Source: Clitoria ternatea
Taxonomy: Eukaryota > Streptophyta > Magnoliopsida > Fabales > Fabaceae
NCBI GenBank assembly: GCA_037962975.1
Contig: CM075676.1
Coordinates: 31,739,001 to 31,803,000, forward strand
DNA length: 64,000 bases
Direction of reading: 5' to 3'
Both the position numbers and the translations under genes were made by a program. The notes under the pieces were generated by a model, which saw only the letters and a program-made list of their open reading frames with translations, had not been told where the DNA came from and did no database searches. This document shows, in pieces, positions 33,280 to 43,716 of this stretch (the stretch's first letter is position 1; each line of letters begins with the position of its first letter).

Positions 33280-35270
33280 TCTCAGAAATAATATACAACA
33301 TGTTCACTCAAAACATAGATGAATACATTGAAACATGACAACAAAGGAAGAGAGAAACCTTTAATTTCAAGATCAACCTTCACGTCAAATAATCACTGTT
33401 AAAAAATTTTACAATTTTGTTGTGCTCTCGTCCATTCGACTCTGCTATGTAACCAAAGAAAGCATCTTGTCGGGGTCTTATTTAAAAATGGTAGAACGAA
33501 ATATGAAATGAAAGATAAAAAAGATGGTAGAAGAAACCTCCCATGTGAGGGGAAAAGGTTGCCCCCAAAGGGGTCAGCAACATTGATCCATTATCGATCT
33601 CTCTTATTTGTCTCATATATGACATTGAATCTTGTCTTTTTAACATTCATTTGAAGTCTCAAAACTTCTTTTGTTTTATCTTCATTTCCATTGTGACTGC
33701 CCGTCATTGTTTAAACTATGTTAATGGAAGCTTTGAGGGAGATGAAATAGAAGAGACTTATTTGTGGTTGTGGAATAAGATCATGTAGCTAAAATAAAGT
33801 TTTAAAAAGGTGATGTGATGTATAGCATGAAAAATCCTCAATTAATAAATAAAAGCCATAAGCAAGACTAAAAAAATTCACCATATAAGAGATACAATCT
33901 CTCTTGAAGGGAGAATAATTACTCATTTCTCAAATAGAAAAATGATTTTTAATTTGTACATGCACACATCATAAAAATAATAAATTTATTTTATTGAATA
34001 TTTTATATTACTTTAGAAAATAAATAGAATATATATTTAAAAACTTTTTCTTATTTCAAAAGAAACTTGTAAAAAATTACACTTCATGAATTAAAGAAAC
34101 ACACATTAACTACACTATTTTTCTCTTTCAAAATGGGATGCTAAGTGCGGTGGGGTTGATTTGGCATTAGTTATTGTATGAATTGTATTTTTCACAAATC
34201 TCAAAACCAGTTTGGCATAAGTGATATTCTTTCAATGACCTTTTTCAAATTGAGAAAGTTAATTCCTTCCCACATATGGGAAATAGGTTTTTCAATGTCA
34301 TTTTTGACGAGTAAATTGACATTCACATCTCCGACCCATACACTTTAGTCCCCCGAACGTAAAAATATAATGCAATATATCCCTAACCCTTAAAAACGTC
34401 TTTCAGTTAGATTCAAACTGTTAATTCTTCATTTAATTAATGTTTGCATATGTGTTACGTTAAATGACAAGTGGACTTGCCTAAGGCATAAAATGATGCC
34501 ACCTTAGGACTTCCCAACTTAAATGACTTCAAAATTAACATTAGTGGAGGTTATAACCGCTAGTAATAGAGCTATCAAAATGTTCAACTTCATTTCTCTC
34601 ACACACATAGAACTCATTCCGTTCATTTTAACTTTAAGATCCTTCTGACTATAATTCATGAGGCTAAGTGGTTGTGCACAGGAGAAGGAGCAGCCAACTA
34701 GTAGGTCTTCTAAATCCTTTTTTTTAAGCCACTAGTAGCAATAACATATTCTTGGAGTTGCAAAGGAAGAAAAAACAATAATATAAGTATATAAATGTTG
34801 TGTTATTTTTCCTAAGTATAAATGTTATATTTATTTTTTAGTATGCATTTCTTGTTTTTATATTGAGAATTAATCTCTGTTATGGAAGGAATTAAAAGAT
34901 TAAAATATGTAATGTGAAAATATAGTCTATTGAAGCTTATATGCATTAAGCAAAAGAAACTTTTTGTTGTCAAGTATTAAGCAATTAATTTTTCAATTCT
35001 AACTCATTTAATTCATATTTCAAGTTTCAAATTGAATTTAAATCTACTGTGGAATGTGGATAGTTGGACTTAAAAAACCAATTTAATCACTCTGTATCAA
35101 TTTTTAATGCCAATGTTTGTTCTTCCCCGTTTTATATTACTTTCTTGTTAAAATCTTGTTACTTGTTTTGACTTGTTAGTTTTTCTCAACATTGTTTTTT
35201 GAAGAAAATTTTACACTTAATTTATGTACGTGGAGTTAATTTACATTAATAAATAATATGATAAAGAGTA
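33280..35270. other. AT-rich intergenic sequence
   Basis: About 2 kb without a supported gene. A block at 34320-34500 (TTTAGTCCCCCGAACGT..., later CAAGTGGACTTGCC) looks like the end of a small repeat element, but I could not find its partner. Otherwise nothing recognisable. Confidence 0.45.
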
Positions 35271-35276
35271 AAACAA

Positions 35277-36092
35277 TTGATTGCTTTTTTAAAAGGAACA
35301 TTTGTGAGAAAGATGAGAAAAATGCAACTTCCTCACCAAATGAACTTGAAAAAATTTGAGAATTCAAGAATTAAAGAAAATGAGGAGCAAATCTCCAAGA
35401 TTGTTGGGGTGACATATTATGAATTTGAAAACTCTTTAGAACGTGATTTAGGGAGTCACTCTTAAATTTGATAATATCCACCAAATCAAATGGATGAAGT
35501 ACGAAGAGCTTATTTGAAATGGGGTCCATATCAAGTGCACGTAGAACATTATTCTTTGTTTGGTAAACATGAACATCCAAGAAGATTTCAATACGGTTAG
35601 TTTAGCTTATTTCCTTAATGGTTGGAGTATTAACCTTCAACAGATGTTGCAAATTGCTTGTCTTGCTGTCTTTTTAGTAAAAAAACCAAGTGGATGTCTT
35701 GGTTAAGATGTTTTTATTGCTACAAGTAATTGAATTTGGCTAATTTCAAATCAATATATTAGTTACTTTGTTGGTTTTTTTAGCGGGTTTTAGAAGTTAG
35801 AGGAAAGTGAACAATGGAAAGACTCATGCTTTCCTTAGATATATAAGAATCAATCTTTGCTCACCACACAATAATGCAATGAAATCTTGTCAAGACTTGT
35901 TGAACCAAGATTGTAATGTTATGAATGTTTTTCATGTGCAAAGATCATATCAATTTATGAAGAATCGCTTGCGTCTCAAGACTTCAATTGATATAGTTTG
36001 TTATTTATCACTTCAAGCCTATGCTTTTAGAGGTCATGATGAAACTAGTGAATCAAGTAACTAATGTAACTTCTTGAGATGATAAAACTTGT
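35277..36092 (+). pseudogene. hAT transposase relic (ZMYM1/TTF-type), part 1
   Basis: The plus strand, in changing frames, reads like the N-terminal half of plant zinc-finger MYM-type protein 1-like hAT transposases. It shows YPPNQMDEVRRAYLKWGPYQ (about 35478-35540), a RRFQY...WLEY stretch (about 35590), then SPHNNAMKSCQDLLNQ-like sequence, NRLRLKTSIDI and YAFRGHDETSESSN (35807-36063). Stops and shifts abound. It is cut by the 14 kb LTR element at 36098 and continues at 50157. Confidence 0.72.
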
Positions 36093-36097
36093 AGCAT

Positions 36098-39000
36098 TGT
36101 CGCAACCTGGATCGCGACGGTGCGGCGAGAGAGGGAGAAAAGGGGTGGAATGAAACAGGGAGTCGCCACCAACGTTTTTATCCATAGGAAAAACATTGGG
36201 AAAAAACTAAGTTCAGTAAAGCACTAGTTAAAAAATTGAAATCCAAGTTCGGGAGTCGGTTACGAGTAGGGAAGGTATTAGCACCCTACATCGCCAGTCA
36301 AAGACAGTACCAAGATTGAAAGCACAATATAAATAGCCTTAAATAAAACATGGTTTCTTCCCTTTTACTTGTATTTAGAAAATGATAGAATGGAGTAGAG
36401 AACTGTACAGACATAGAATGTTGAAGCGAGGTCAATGGGACGCTTCGTCCGAACTAAGCTCGACTTCGATATGAGACAGAGAGGGTGAGAGAATGCCAAT
36501 AAGACGTCACGTCTAAATTAAACATCCTCGGGTAAAAAGGATAGGGATAGGAAAGAGATAAGCGGGACGTCTTGTCCTAAGTATCCCTTCCCTATGAATT
36601 GTAGCAAGGTTTGAACAAAAACTAGGGGGAAATCAACAAGACGTCACGTCTAAATTGATTTTCACGGAAACGACAAAAAGTAACATCACGAAAGAAACAC
36701 AAAAAGCAAGGAAATAAATCAGTAAAAGGAAATAAGAAAGGTGGGCCCGACAGGAGTTAAAGTCCTGCTCCTACATATTCTTGAATTATCAAGAAATCAG
36801 GGTTACGTAGTTCTGAATGTTGTTCTTTCAGGTAAAGACTTGGGAAATGATGATGGATGTCATTGAGGTGAGGAGCTCGTACAAGGCGAAGTTCTTCGCA
36901 CGTGTATGAATCCTAAAGAGGTTGTGTAGACGAGAGTGCTCCCGTATGACACCGCTTTAAAAAAGGATTTGTTTCTTTTCTTTTATTTTTATTTAGATTT
37001 GAAGGGAAATATAGGAAGCATTTATTCCCCACAGTAAGTTCAGAAAACAGAGGAAAAATGGGCAAAAACTAAGGGGAAGAAGAGAAAACCGTGTGAGAAA
37101 GAGGAAAAAAAACCGAGTAAAAATGGCAAAAACCGAGTGGAAATAGCAGAGACCGAGTAAAAAAATGAAATACCGGGTGAAAAGTGAATACCGAGTGAGA
37201 CTGAGTGAGGAAATGTACGGTATTGGAGTTGAAAAGGGCGAGGTACTGAGTGGTGAGGAGTGGTAAAGGAGTTGTGGAGGTCGGTCTAGTGAGGGACAGT
37301 TTGTAAAAGCAGGAGTGAAGTCGGATTTGGTGAGGACCGAGTGGGAGGCTAGACGGTGTTAGAGGTTTTAAGGAAAAGGGACGGTTGGTGGAGAAGGAAA
37401 TTGGGACGGTGTGAAGAAAGGTATTGGGACGGTGTGTAGGAGAAGGGGTGAGGAGGTCGGGTTTGGTGAGGACGGTTGTTTCGGGAGAAAGGGATGGTGT
37501 AGTGTTTAAGGTGTATTGGAAGTACAGGAGTTGTTGGAACGGTGTGGAGGGATTAGGACGGATTAGGGCAGAACCGGGTGGTGTTCAGGGATATAGGTAC
37601 GATATGGTAAGTTTAGGAGATCGGTGTGAAGGGCTATAGTGAATCGGTGGAGTTGATGAGGATCTGAGGGAGGACAGTGCTGTTGGGAGGATGCTGTTAG
37701 GACGATGTGGGTTGGAGGCTGAGACGGTGTGGTGTTCAAGGAATATGGGGATGGTGAATTGGGAGGTGTTGGGACGGTATAGTTTGGGAGGTGTTGGGAC
37801 GGTATGGTTTTTAGGGTGTTGAGACGGTGTGGTGTTTAGGAGTGAACTGGGACAGAACTGTGTGAAGGGAATGAATTCCTTAAGACTCTTGAAGTGAAAT
37901 TTAGAAGTTTCCTCTCTTTTCAGCCCTGGACCATGTCAAGAACTCACCAGCCAACCCCTTGTGCCTCTTCCTGAGAGGTATTTATAGAGGGCTCTTGGAC
38001 ATGGGCTGAGTGGACAGCTCAAACTCCACTTGGTGGAAGCGACCTGGCCACTAACAGATAGTGGGGGGACAATGGTTGATGGGAAATTTTTTAATTCTTC
38101 CACTACCGCCCCCTTGTCTGCCACCTTTAGAGAGTGTAATTCTGAGTCAGCGCGCATAAGCATCCGGGCTCATTCCTCCGCTGTCAGGTTTGTGACCTCG
38201 GCTATGCAAGACATCGGTTTGATGTTCCAATAACCGGTCTGATGTGGCCTATGTAAAATCCGGACCGGTGTCACATTTACACTGGTCAGACCTTTCCAAT
38301 GTTCGGGGTACCATGGGATCGTGAAAGTGTAATTCCGAGTCAGCGTGCATAAGCATCCGGGCTCATTCCTCCGCTGTTAGGTTTGTGACCTCGGCTATGC
38401 GAGACATCGGTTTGATGTTCCAATAACCGGTCCGATGTGGCCCATTTAGAATCCGGACCGGTGTCACATTTACACTGGTCAGACCTTTTCAATGTTCGGG
38501 GTACCATGGGATCGGTGTTCTTCCTCGTGGCCCGAATCCACTGCCTCAGTCATCATCCATCCTTAGTGGGAGTGAATTCCGAGAGGAAAAGTGTCTTTTA
38601 GGCCGAGTGAAAAATATGCAAAAATCGAGTGAAAGCTTTGCTCGGTTTTGCTTTGTTGGTCGGTGTGAGACTGTTGCGAAGAGCTGGGACGAGCAAAATA
38701 ACTCAGATTGGCACATCCACCTGGAACCGAGTGAAGAATGGCTTGGAAGTTGGTGAAAGGTGACTCGGAACTGGTGGAAATGGGCTCGATGTTGATTGTT
38801 TGAAGAAGGACGACTCAGAATTGGTTTGAAGAGTGACGGCTCGGTATTAGGCCAATGGTTCAATCGGCCCTTATTTGAAAGATGAGTGAAGATTGGCTCA
38901 GAAATCCTTCCACTTGGTTGTTGTCACTCGGAAACCGATTGATGATTGATCATTCGGCACAGATCGGTCAGAACTTTAGCATTTTCACTCGGAAAAAGCT

Positions 39001-39391
39001 TGCCTCCCACTCAGGACTTGGAAACTGGGTATTTTCTCTCAGAATGCATTTGAGAGGGAATCATCCACTCGGATTTACATCTAATCTGAGTCACTTCACT
39101 TAGATTTAGGCTCAACAGGACATACTCCACTCGGACATGCCCAAATCTGAGTAATTTCACTCGGATTTTCTCTATTCTGAGTAATTTTACTCGGATTTGA
39201 TCCTTTTTGAGTCATTTCACTCGGATTTGCCTCCAACAGGTCTATATTCCACTTGAAAATGCTTCCATCATAGTCATCTTGCTCAGATCTGACCATTTTT
39301 GAGTTATTCTATTCAAATTTGACCATTCTGAATTGAAATTAAGTATAAAAAGAATCATTCCACTTGAACCGGACCAAAAAAGGTGTTCACA
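36098..39391 (-). repeat. 3' LTR of the gag-only element
   Basis: 3294 bp. On the minus strand a TATA box (CTCTATAAATACC, about 37978-37990) is followed downstream by an A/G-rich leader. It contains a 193 bp tandem duplication (about 38134-38326 and 38327-38515) and CACTCGGA-type repeats near the minus-strand start (38560-39330). Short palindromes of the GGACG...CGTCC type occur at 36429, 36505, 36570 and 36643. Confidence 0.94.
38134..38515 (-). repeat. 193 bp tandem duplication inside the LTR
   Basis: Two units start at GTGTAATTC (38134 and 38327), each containing AATAACCGGTC..ATCCGGACCGGTGTCAC and ending GGTACCATGGGATC. The same pair is in the other LTR (about 48898-49280). It lies upstream of the LTR TATA box on the minus strand, where enhancer duplications are common in LTRs. 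Confidence 0.8.
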
Positions 39392-39408
39392 GATGCCCCT
39401 CTTTACTT
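39392..39408 (-). other. Polypurine tract of the gag-only element
   Basis: The minus strand reads AAGTAAAGAGGGGCATC just before the 3' LTR. Confidence 0.65.
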
Positions 39409-39654
39409 TTTTTTCACAAAAGAAACACGAAGCTTCTGTGTTTTTGAAGTGAAAAGGAAGTAAAGATATGAACACCGATGTAGGAAGGCCAAGTGAGACC
39501 TGATGGTATGGGCAATCACGAGTCTGTGTGACCTCTTTTTCTTAAAACGAGCATTCTCCACTTCTGTTTCTCTTCTTCTTTTTTTTTTTGAATGGACAGG
39601 GAAAAATTGTCTTTTAGTCAACAGGAGGTAATGAGATCAGGATTGACCCCCAGT

Positions 39655-40318
39655 AGGCTGAAAAGTAAAGGTTGCCCTCGTGGGCGACTGAAAAGTAAAG
39701 GGTACCTCGATAGGTGGCTGGAAAATAAAGGATGCCTAGATAGGCGACTGGAAGATAAAGGGTGCCTTGATAGGCGGCTGAAAAATAAAGGATGCCTTGA
39801 TAGGCGGCTGGAAGATAAAGGGTGCCTTGATAGGCGGCTGGAAGATAAAGGATGCCTTGATAGGCGGCTGGAAAGATAAAGGATGCCTTGATAGGCGGCT
39901 GGAAAGATAAAGGATGCCTTGATAGGCGGCTGGAAAATAAAGGATGCCTTGATAGGCGACTGGAAAGGTAAAGGATGCCTTGATAGGTGGCTGGAAAATA
40001 AAGGATGCCTTGATAGGCGGCTGGAAAGATAAAGGATGCCTTGATAGGCGGCTGGAAAATAAAGGATGCCTTGATAGGCGACTGGAAAGATAAAGGATGC
40101 CTTGATAGGCGGCTGGAAAATAAAGGATGCCTTGATAGGCGACTGGAAAGGTAAAGGATGCCTTGATAGGCGGCTGGAAAATAAAGGATGCCTTGATAGG
40201 CGGCTGGAAAGATAAAGGATGCCTTGATAGGCGGCTGGAAAATAAAGGATGCCTTGATAGGCGACTGGAAAGGTAAAGGATGCCTTGATAGGCGACTGGA
40301 AGATAAAGGATGCCTTGA
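39655..40318. repeat. Tandem array, about 22 copies of a 30-31 bp unit
   Basis: The unit is AAAGGATGCCTTGATAGGCG plus GCTGGAAA(G)AT. Early copies are 30 bp long and keep one frame open (hence a spurious repetitive open frame at 39592-39879). Later copies are often 31 bp. From about 39930 on, GACTGG and GGCTGG variants alternate in a higher-order pattern of about four units. It lies in the non-coding 3' part of the gag-only element. Confidence 0.88.
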
Positions 40319-40325
40319 AAGTAAA

Positions 40326-40485
40326 GATTGGGGGGAGCTAATAGGACGTCTCGTCCGAATTAACTCACTGTTGGCATGAAATGTAAAGGTTGGGGGGAGC
40401 TAACAGGACGTCTCGTCCAAATTAATTGACTGCTGGCAGGAAGTGTAAAGGTTGGGGGAGCTAACAGGACGTCTCGCCCAACCTT
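40326..40485. repeat. Three copies of a 60 bp unit with GGACGTCTCGTCC palindrome
   Basis: Each unit reads TTGGGGGGAGCTAACAGGACGTCTCGTCC-like sequence followed by AATTAACT..CTG and GGCA.GAA.TGTAAAG (described in parts). The palindromic core matches cores in the LTRs. Confidence 0.75.
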
Positions 40486-40499
40486 CACTTACTGGACTT

Positions 40500-41120
40500 C
40501 AGGGTTCATGGCGATGCCCCAGTTTGACATAATTGAAGGTTCTTGGGGAAGTGCCCCTTGACTGGAACAGAAGAAACCTGGGGAGATGCCCCCCCCAGTT
40601 TGAGATGGTTTGAAGGAATCTTGGGGAAAGGCCAGAATAAAAGAAATCTGGGGAGATGCCCCAGTTTGAAGGCTCTTGAAAGAATCTCGGGGAATCATCT
40701 CCTGTGACTGTAGGAGGAGAGACATGGGGAATCGCCCCCTTGATTGCGAACGGAGAAACATGGGGTGATGCCCCGGTTTGACATGATTGGAGGGATTCTT
40801 GGAAATTGGCTAGAACAAAAGAAATCTGGGGAGATGCCCCAGTTTGGAGGTGATTTGAAGGTTGTTGGGGAACTACCCCTTGAATGAACAAAAGAAATCT
40901 AGGGAGACGCCCCAGTTTGAGTTGTTTAGGAAATGTATTTCTACTAGAGGAGGATTGATGGTTCGGGGTACTGCCTCTTTAGGCGAAAGAGAATGAACCT
41001 GGGGTGATGCCCCAATTTGAACTATTTGCTTTGAAACCTCAGGGAGCTGTCCCTGGAGCGAGAAGGAAATGATTCTGGGGTGATGCCCCAGTTCGATTTG
41101 TCTGGGAAGTGTAATTCCAC
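40500..41120. repeat. Repeats with GGGGAGATGCCCC hairpin core
   Basis: About nine units share CTGGGGAGATGCCCCAGTTTGA, or the variant GGGGTGATGCCCC, at 50-70 bp spacing. The GGGG/CCCC arms around a four-to-five base loop could fold. Stretches such as CTTGGGGAA.T.GCC and AGAA.AAATCT recur between cores. Confidence 0.75.
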
Positions 41121-41269
41121 TGGAGAAGGATTGATGGCTTGAACATCACTCCTAGATTGGGAAGGTAAAATCTGGGGTCCGCCTAGTGTGTGTAGATTTA
41201 CCGAGAAAAATGCGTTGGGGCTCTTTGGGGAGAATTCTTCTTGCTTGACTGTTGGAGTGTATCAAGTAG

Positions 41270-41660
41270 ATTCCCCGGAAGGGAGTTTGAAAAGTGTCAG
41301 CTTTGGCAGTTGAGGAGAAGACTTCAAGAAGTGCTAACTTTGGTGATTTGGGGAAGGGCTTTGAGGAGTGCCAACTTTGGCGATTAAGGAGGAGACTTTG
41401 AGAGGTGCCGGCTTTGGCGATTTGAGGAAGAGATTCCACAGAGCGCTAATCCTAACGGTTTGAGAAAAGGATTCTGAGGAGTGTCGACTTTGGTGATTGA
41501 AGAAGAGGATTCTGAGGAGTGCCACTTTGGTGGTTAAAGAAGAGGATTCTGAGGAGTGCCACTTTGGTGGTTAAGGAAGAGGATTCTGAGGAGTGCCACT
41601 TTGGTGGTTAAGGAGAAGATTTTGAGAGGTGCCAGCTTCGGCGATTTGAGGAAGGACTTG
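41270..41660. repeat. Repeats with GAGGAGTGCCACTTTGGTGGTT core
   Basis: About nine copies of GGAGTGCC(A)ACTTTGG.GATTGAGGAAGA-like sequence, about 38-55 bp apart. Three copies near 41510-41610 are almost identical at 42 bp spacing. Open frames across it are repeat artefacts. Confidence 0.75.
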
Positions 41661-43716
41661 AATGATTCTAGTTTTGGCAGCTGCGGTTCCATTGAGGAAA
41701 AGGTCTTGATTGAGGCGTCAGAGCTTGACATGACTGTCCGTTATAATAACCTGCAGAAAAAAGCTAAGTAGTGCAAAGATACATTCAAAAAAACTGGGTA
41801 GGTCTTGTGAAACCGCGGCCCTTAAGATAACTCATGGGCAGAGGAGATTCAAAGGGGCGATCATAGCTTCGAAGCGCATGCCTGGCTGAATCCTTGTGAT
41901 GATTGTGTAAGGCGAGGTCAGGTAGTGGGAGTGTCTTGTCCCTTACGACTTTAAATGTTCACCATTCTTTCATTTATTTTTATAAAAAAACACAATGTTT
42001 TATCAGATCAATGCAATTCATAACACGTATCGAAAAAGGGATAAATTTTATTCATGTAGGTCAAACAGAATACAGAGAATGGACAACAGGGAAAATACAG
42101 GGGATGAAGTGAAGCCTCGTAGGACAGGTCAAGGCCAAGGGAAATAGGAAAGGTTCAAAGACCCTCCAGTGAACTCCTGAGACTAGCGAGAATCTTAATC
42201 CCACGTCAAAACCTCAAGTACCTCGTTCAATTCTGCCTTTGAGAGGGTAGTTTGACCATGTTCCTGATGCCTCAGTTTGCATGTTTTGTATTGGGAGCTT
42301 TAGCTACTCTGCCAAAATCTTGACCCTAATTTTACCTGAGCCGCCTTTTCAGGTTTTCGACTCACTAGGTTGCTCTAACTTTTGCCTAGGCCGCCTTTTC
42401 AGGTTTTCAACCTAGCGAGCTTTTTTCTTGTGTTTTTCTCTTTTTTTTATTTTTGGCTGCATCTTTTACAGTAAAAGGTTGAAACTGATCACACTCCAGC
42501 TGAGTCTGCCTAACCTTTTCCAAATTGTGTTTGGATCCTTTGGGGAACTGATGTCATCTCAAATAGGAGACTCTACTCCTATGCCATGTACCCAAGGAAA
42601 TATTGGTGAGTCTTTTGGCATCAATGAGAGAATTACTCTGAGTCATCATTTTGGCCCCCTTTTTTTTTTTATTTCATTTTTTTGGGATTTTTCATTTTTT
42701 TCATTTTTTGATGATTTTTTTTTATTTTATTCTATTTTTTATCCCCTTAATGATGCAATGACTCAATCTGATAGACTATTTCCTTGGTTACATGAGCATG
42801 AGGAATAGCGTACCTTTTAAGGTTGAGGTGTTGATGATGACAAGAATGCAAGTTCTTGGTCTAGCAACATTCATTCCCCCAATACAGAAAATGACAGTTT
42901 GCTTGATGATCTGAACGTAACCAGCTTTCCCCGCTTGGTATGTGCATTAGACTTCAAGCTTGACTTCTACTTTTCATTTTTTCATTTTTTATTTTTTTTT
43001 GAATTTTTGGCCAAGTCTCCCTTGACTGTATCTGCATTTAAGGCATTAGCAATTTCCCCCTATTTATGCTGGTAACTGTTATGGTTTTCTTAGTTGACTG
43101 GCCTACCACTTGTCCAATTCGGGACTTGGCAATGTTATCATTCACATAGATTATTTCCACGCCCTGAAACAATATTACTAATGTCTTCTGATATATTGCC
43201 CCGTGATTCCTTCAGTCATTCTTGACTCAGGGGTATTCCTTAACCTCTTGTTCTAACAATCTGGTTAACTTGTGTGGTGACTCACAAGCTTTCCTACCTT
43301 CTTTGTCAGCACAATTGACCGGGTAGTTGAGGTCGTAAAATGGGATTGTGATTTCATTAGTCTCAAGAGGATCATTTTTGGGTCTGTAATTTAGTGCGTT
43401 ATGGCAAAAAATAAAAAGGAAAGAAAAAGAGGAACAAGCAAGTAAAGAAAATGAATCAATGCAAGGATAAAGGGATGAAAAATTTTTTTTTTAGAATTTC
43501 GATACACATTTATTGATTGACTGGTAAAATAAGTTTTTTCGCCTTTATTACATGGAAAGTCCCAAAACCTTAGGCATAGCAGAGGGATAAACAAGACTTT
43601 TAAGGCAGTGACAGATTACTTTGGTGAATCATTTAAAATCGTAGGGAGTTCGACAGCTTCCCAGTTACTGAGCTCTCGTCCCGGCGGGCAAGCGGCCACC
43701 CAAATCAGCATTATCA
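41661..43716. other. Non-coding 3' internal region of the gag-only element
   Basis: About 2 kb with T-rich tracts (42420-42470, 42660-42740, 42980-43010) and two copies of CCGCCTTTTCAGGTTTTC (42342 and 42389). This is where pol would be expected, but no RT, integrase or protease motif is seen in any frame. Confidence 0.6.

Noticed and set aside
37424..39103. Short open frames in the 3.3 kb LTRs (repeated at 48188-49867)
   Set aside because: They occur identically in both LTRs, lack domains and overlap repeat tracts.
39592..39879. Protein made of ten-residue KGCLDRRLED repeats
   Set aside because: The frame is open only because early repeat units are 30 bp long; later 31 bp units break it, and it lies in a non-coding part of a retrotransposon.
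39655..40318. CRISPR-like array
   Set aside because: Units are directly adjacent without unique spacers, and the host is a plant.
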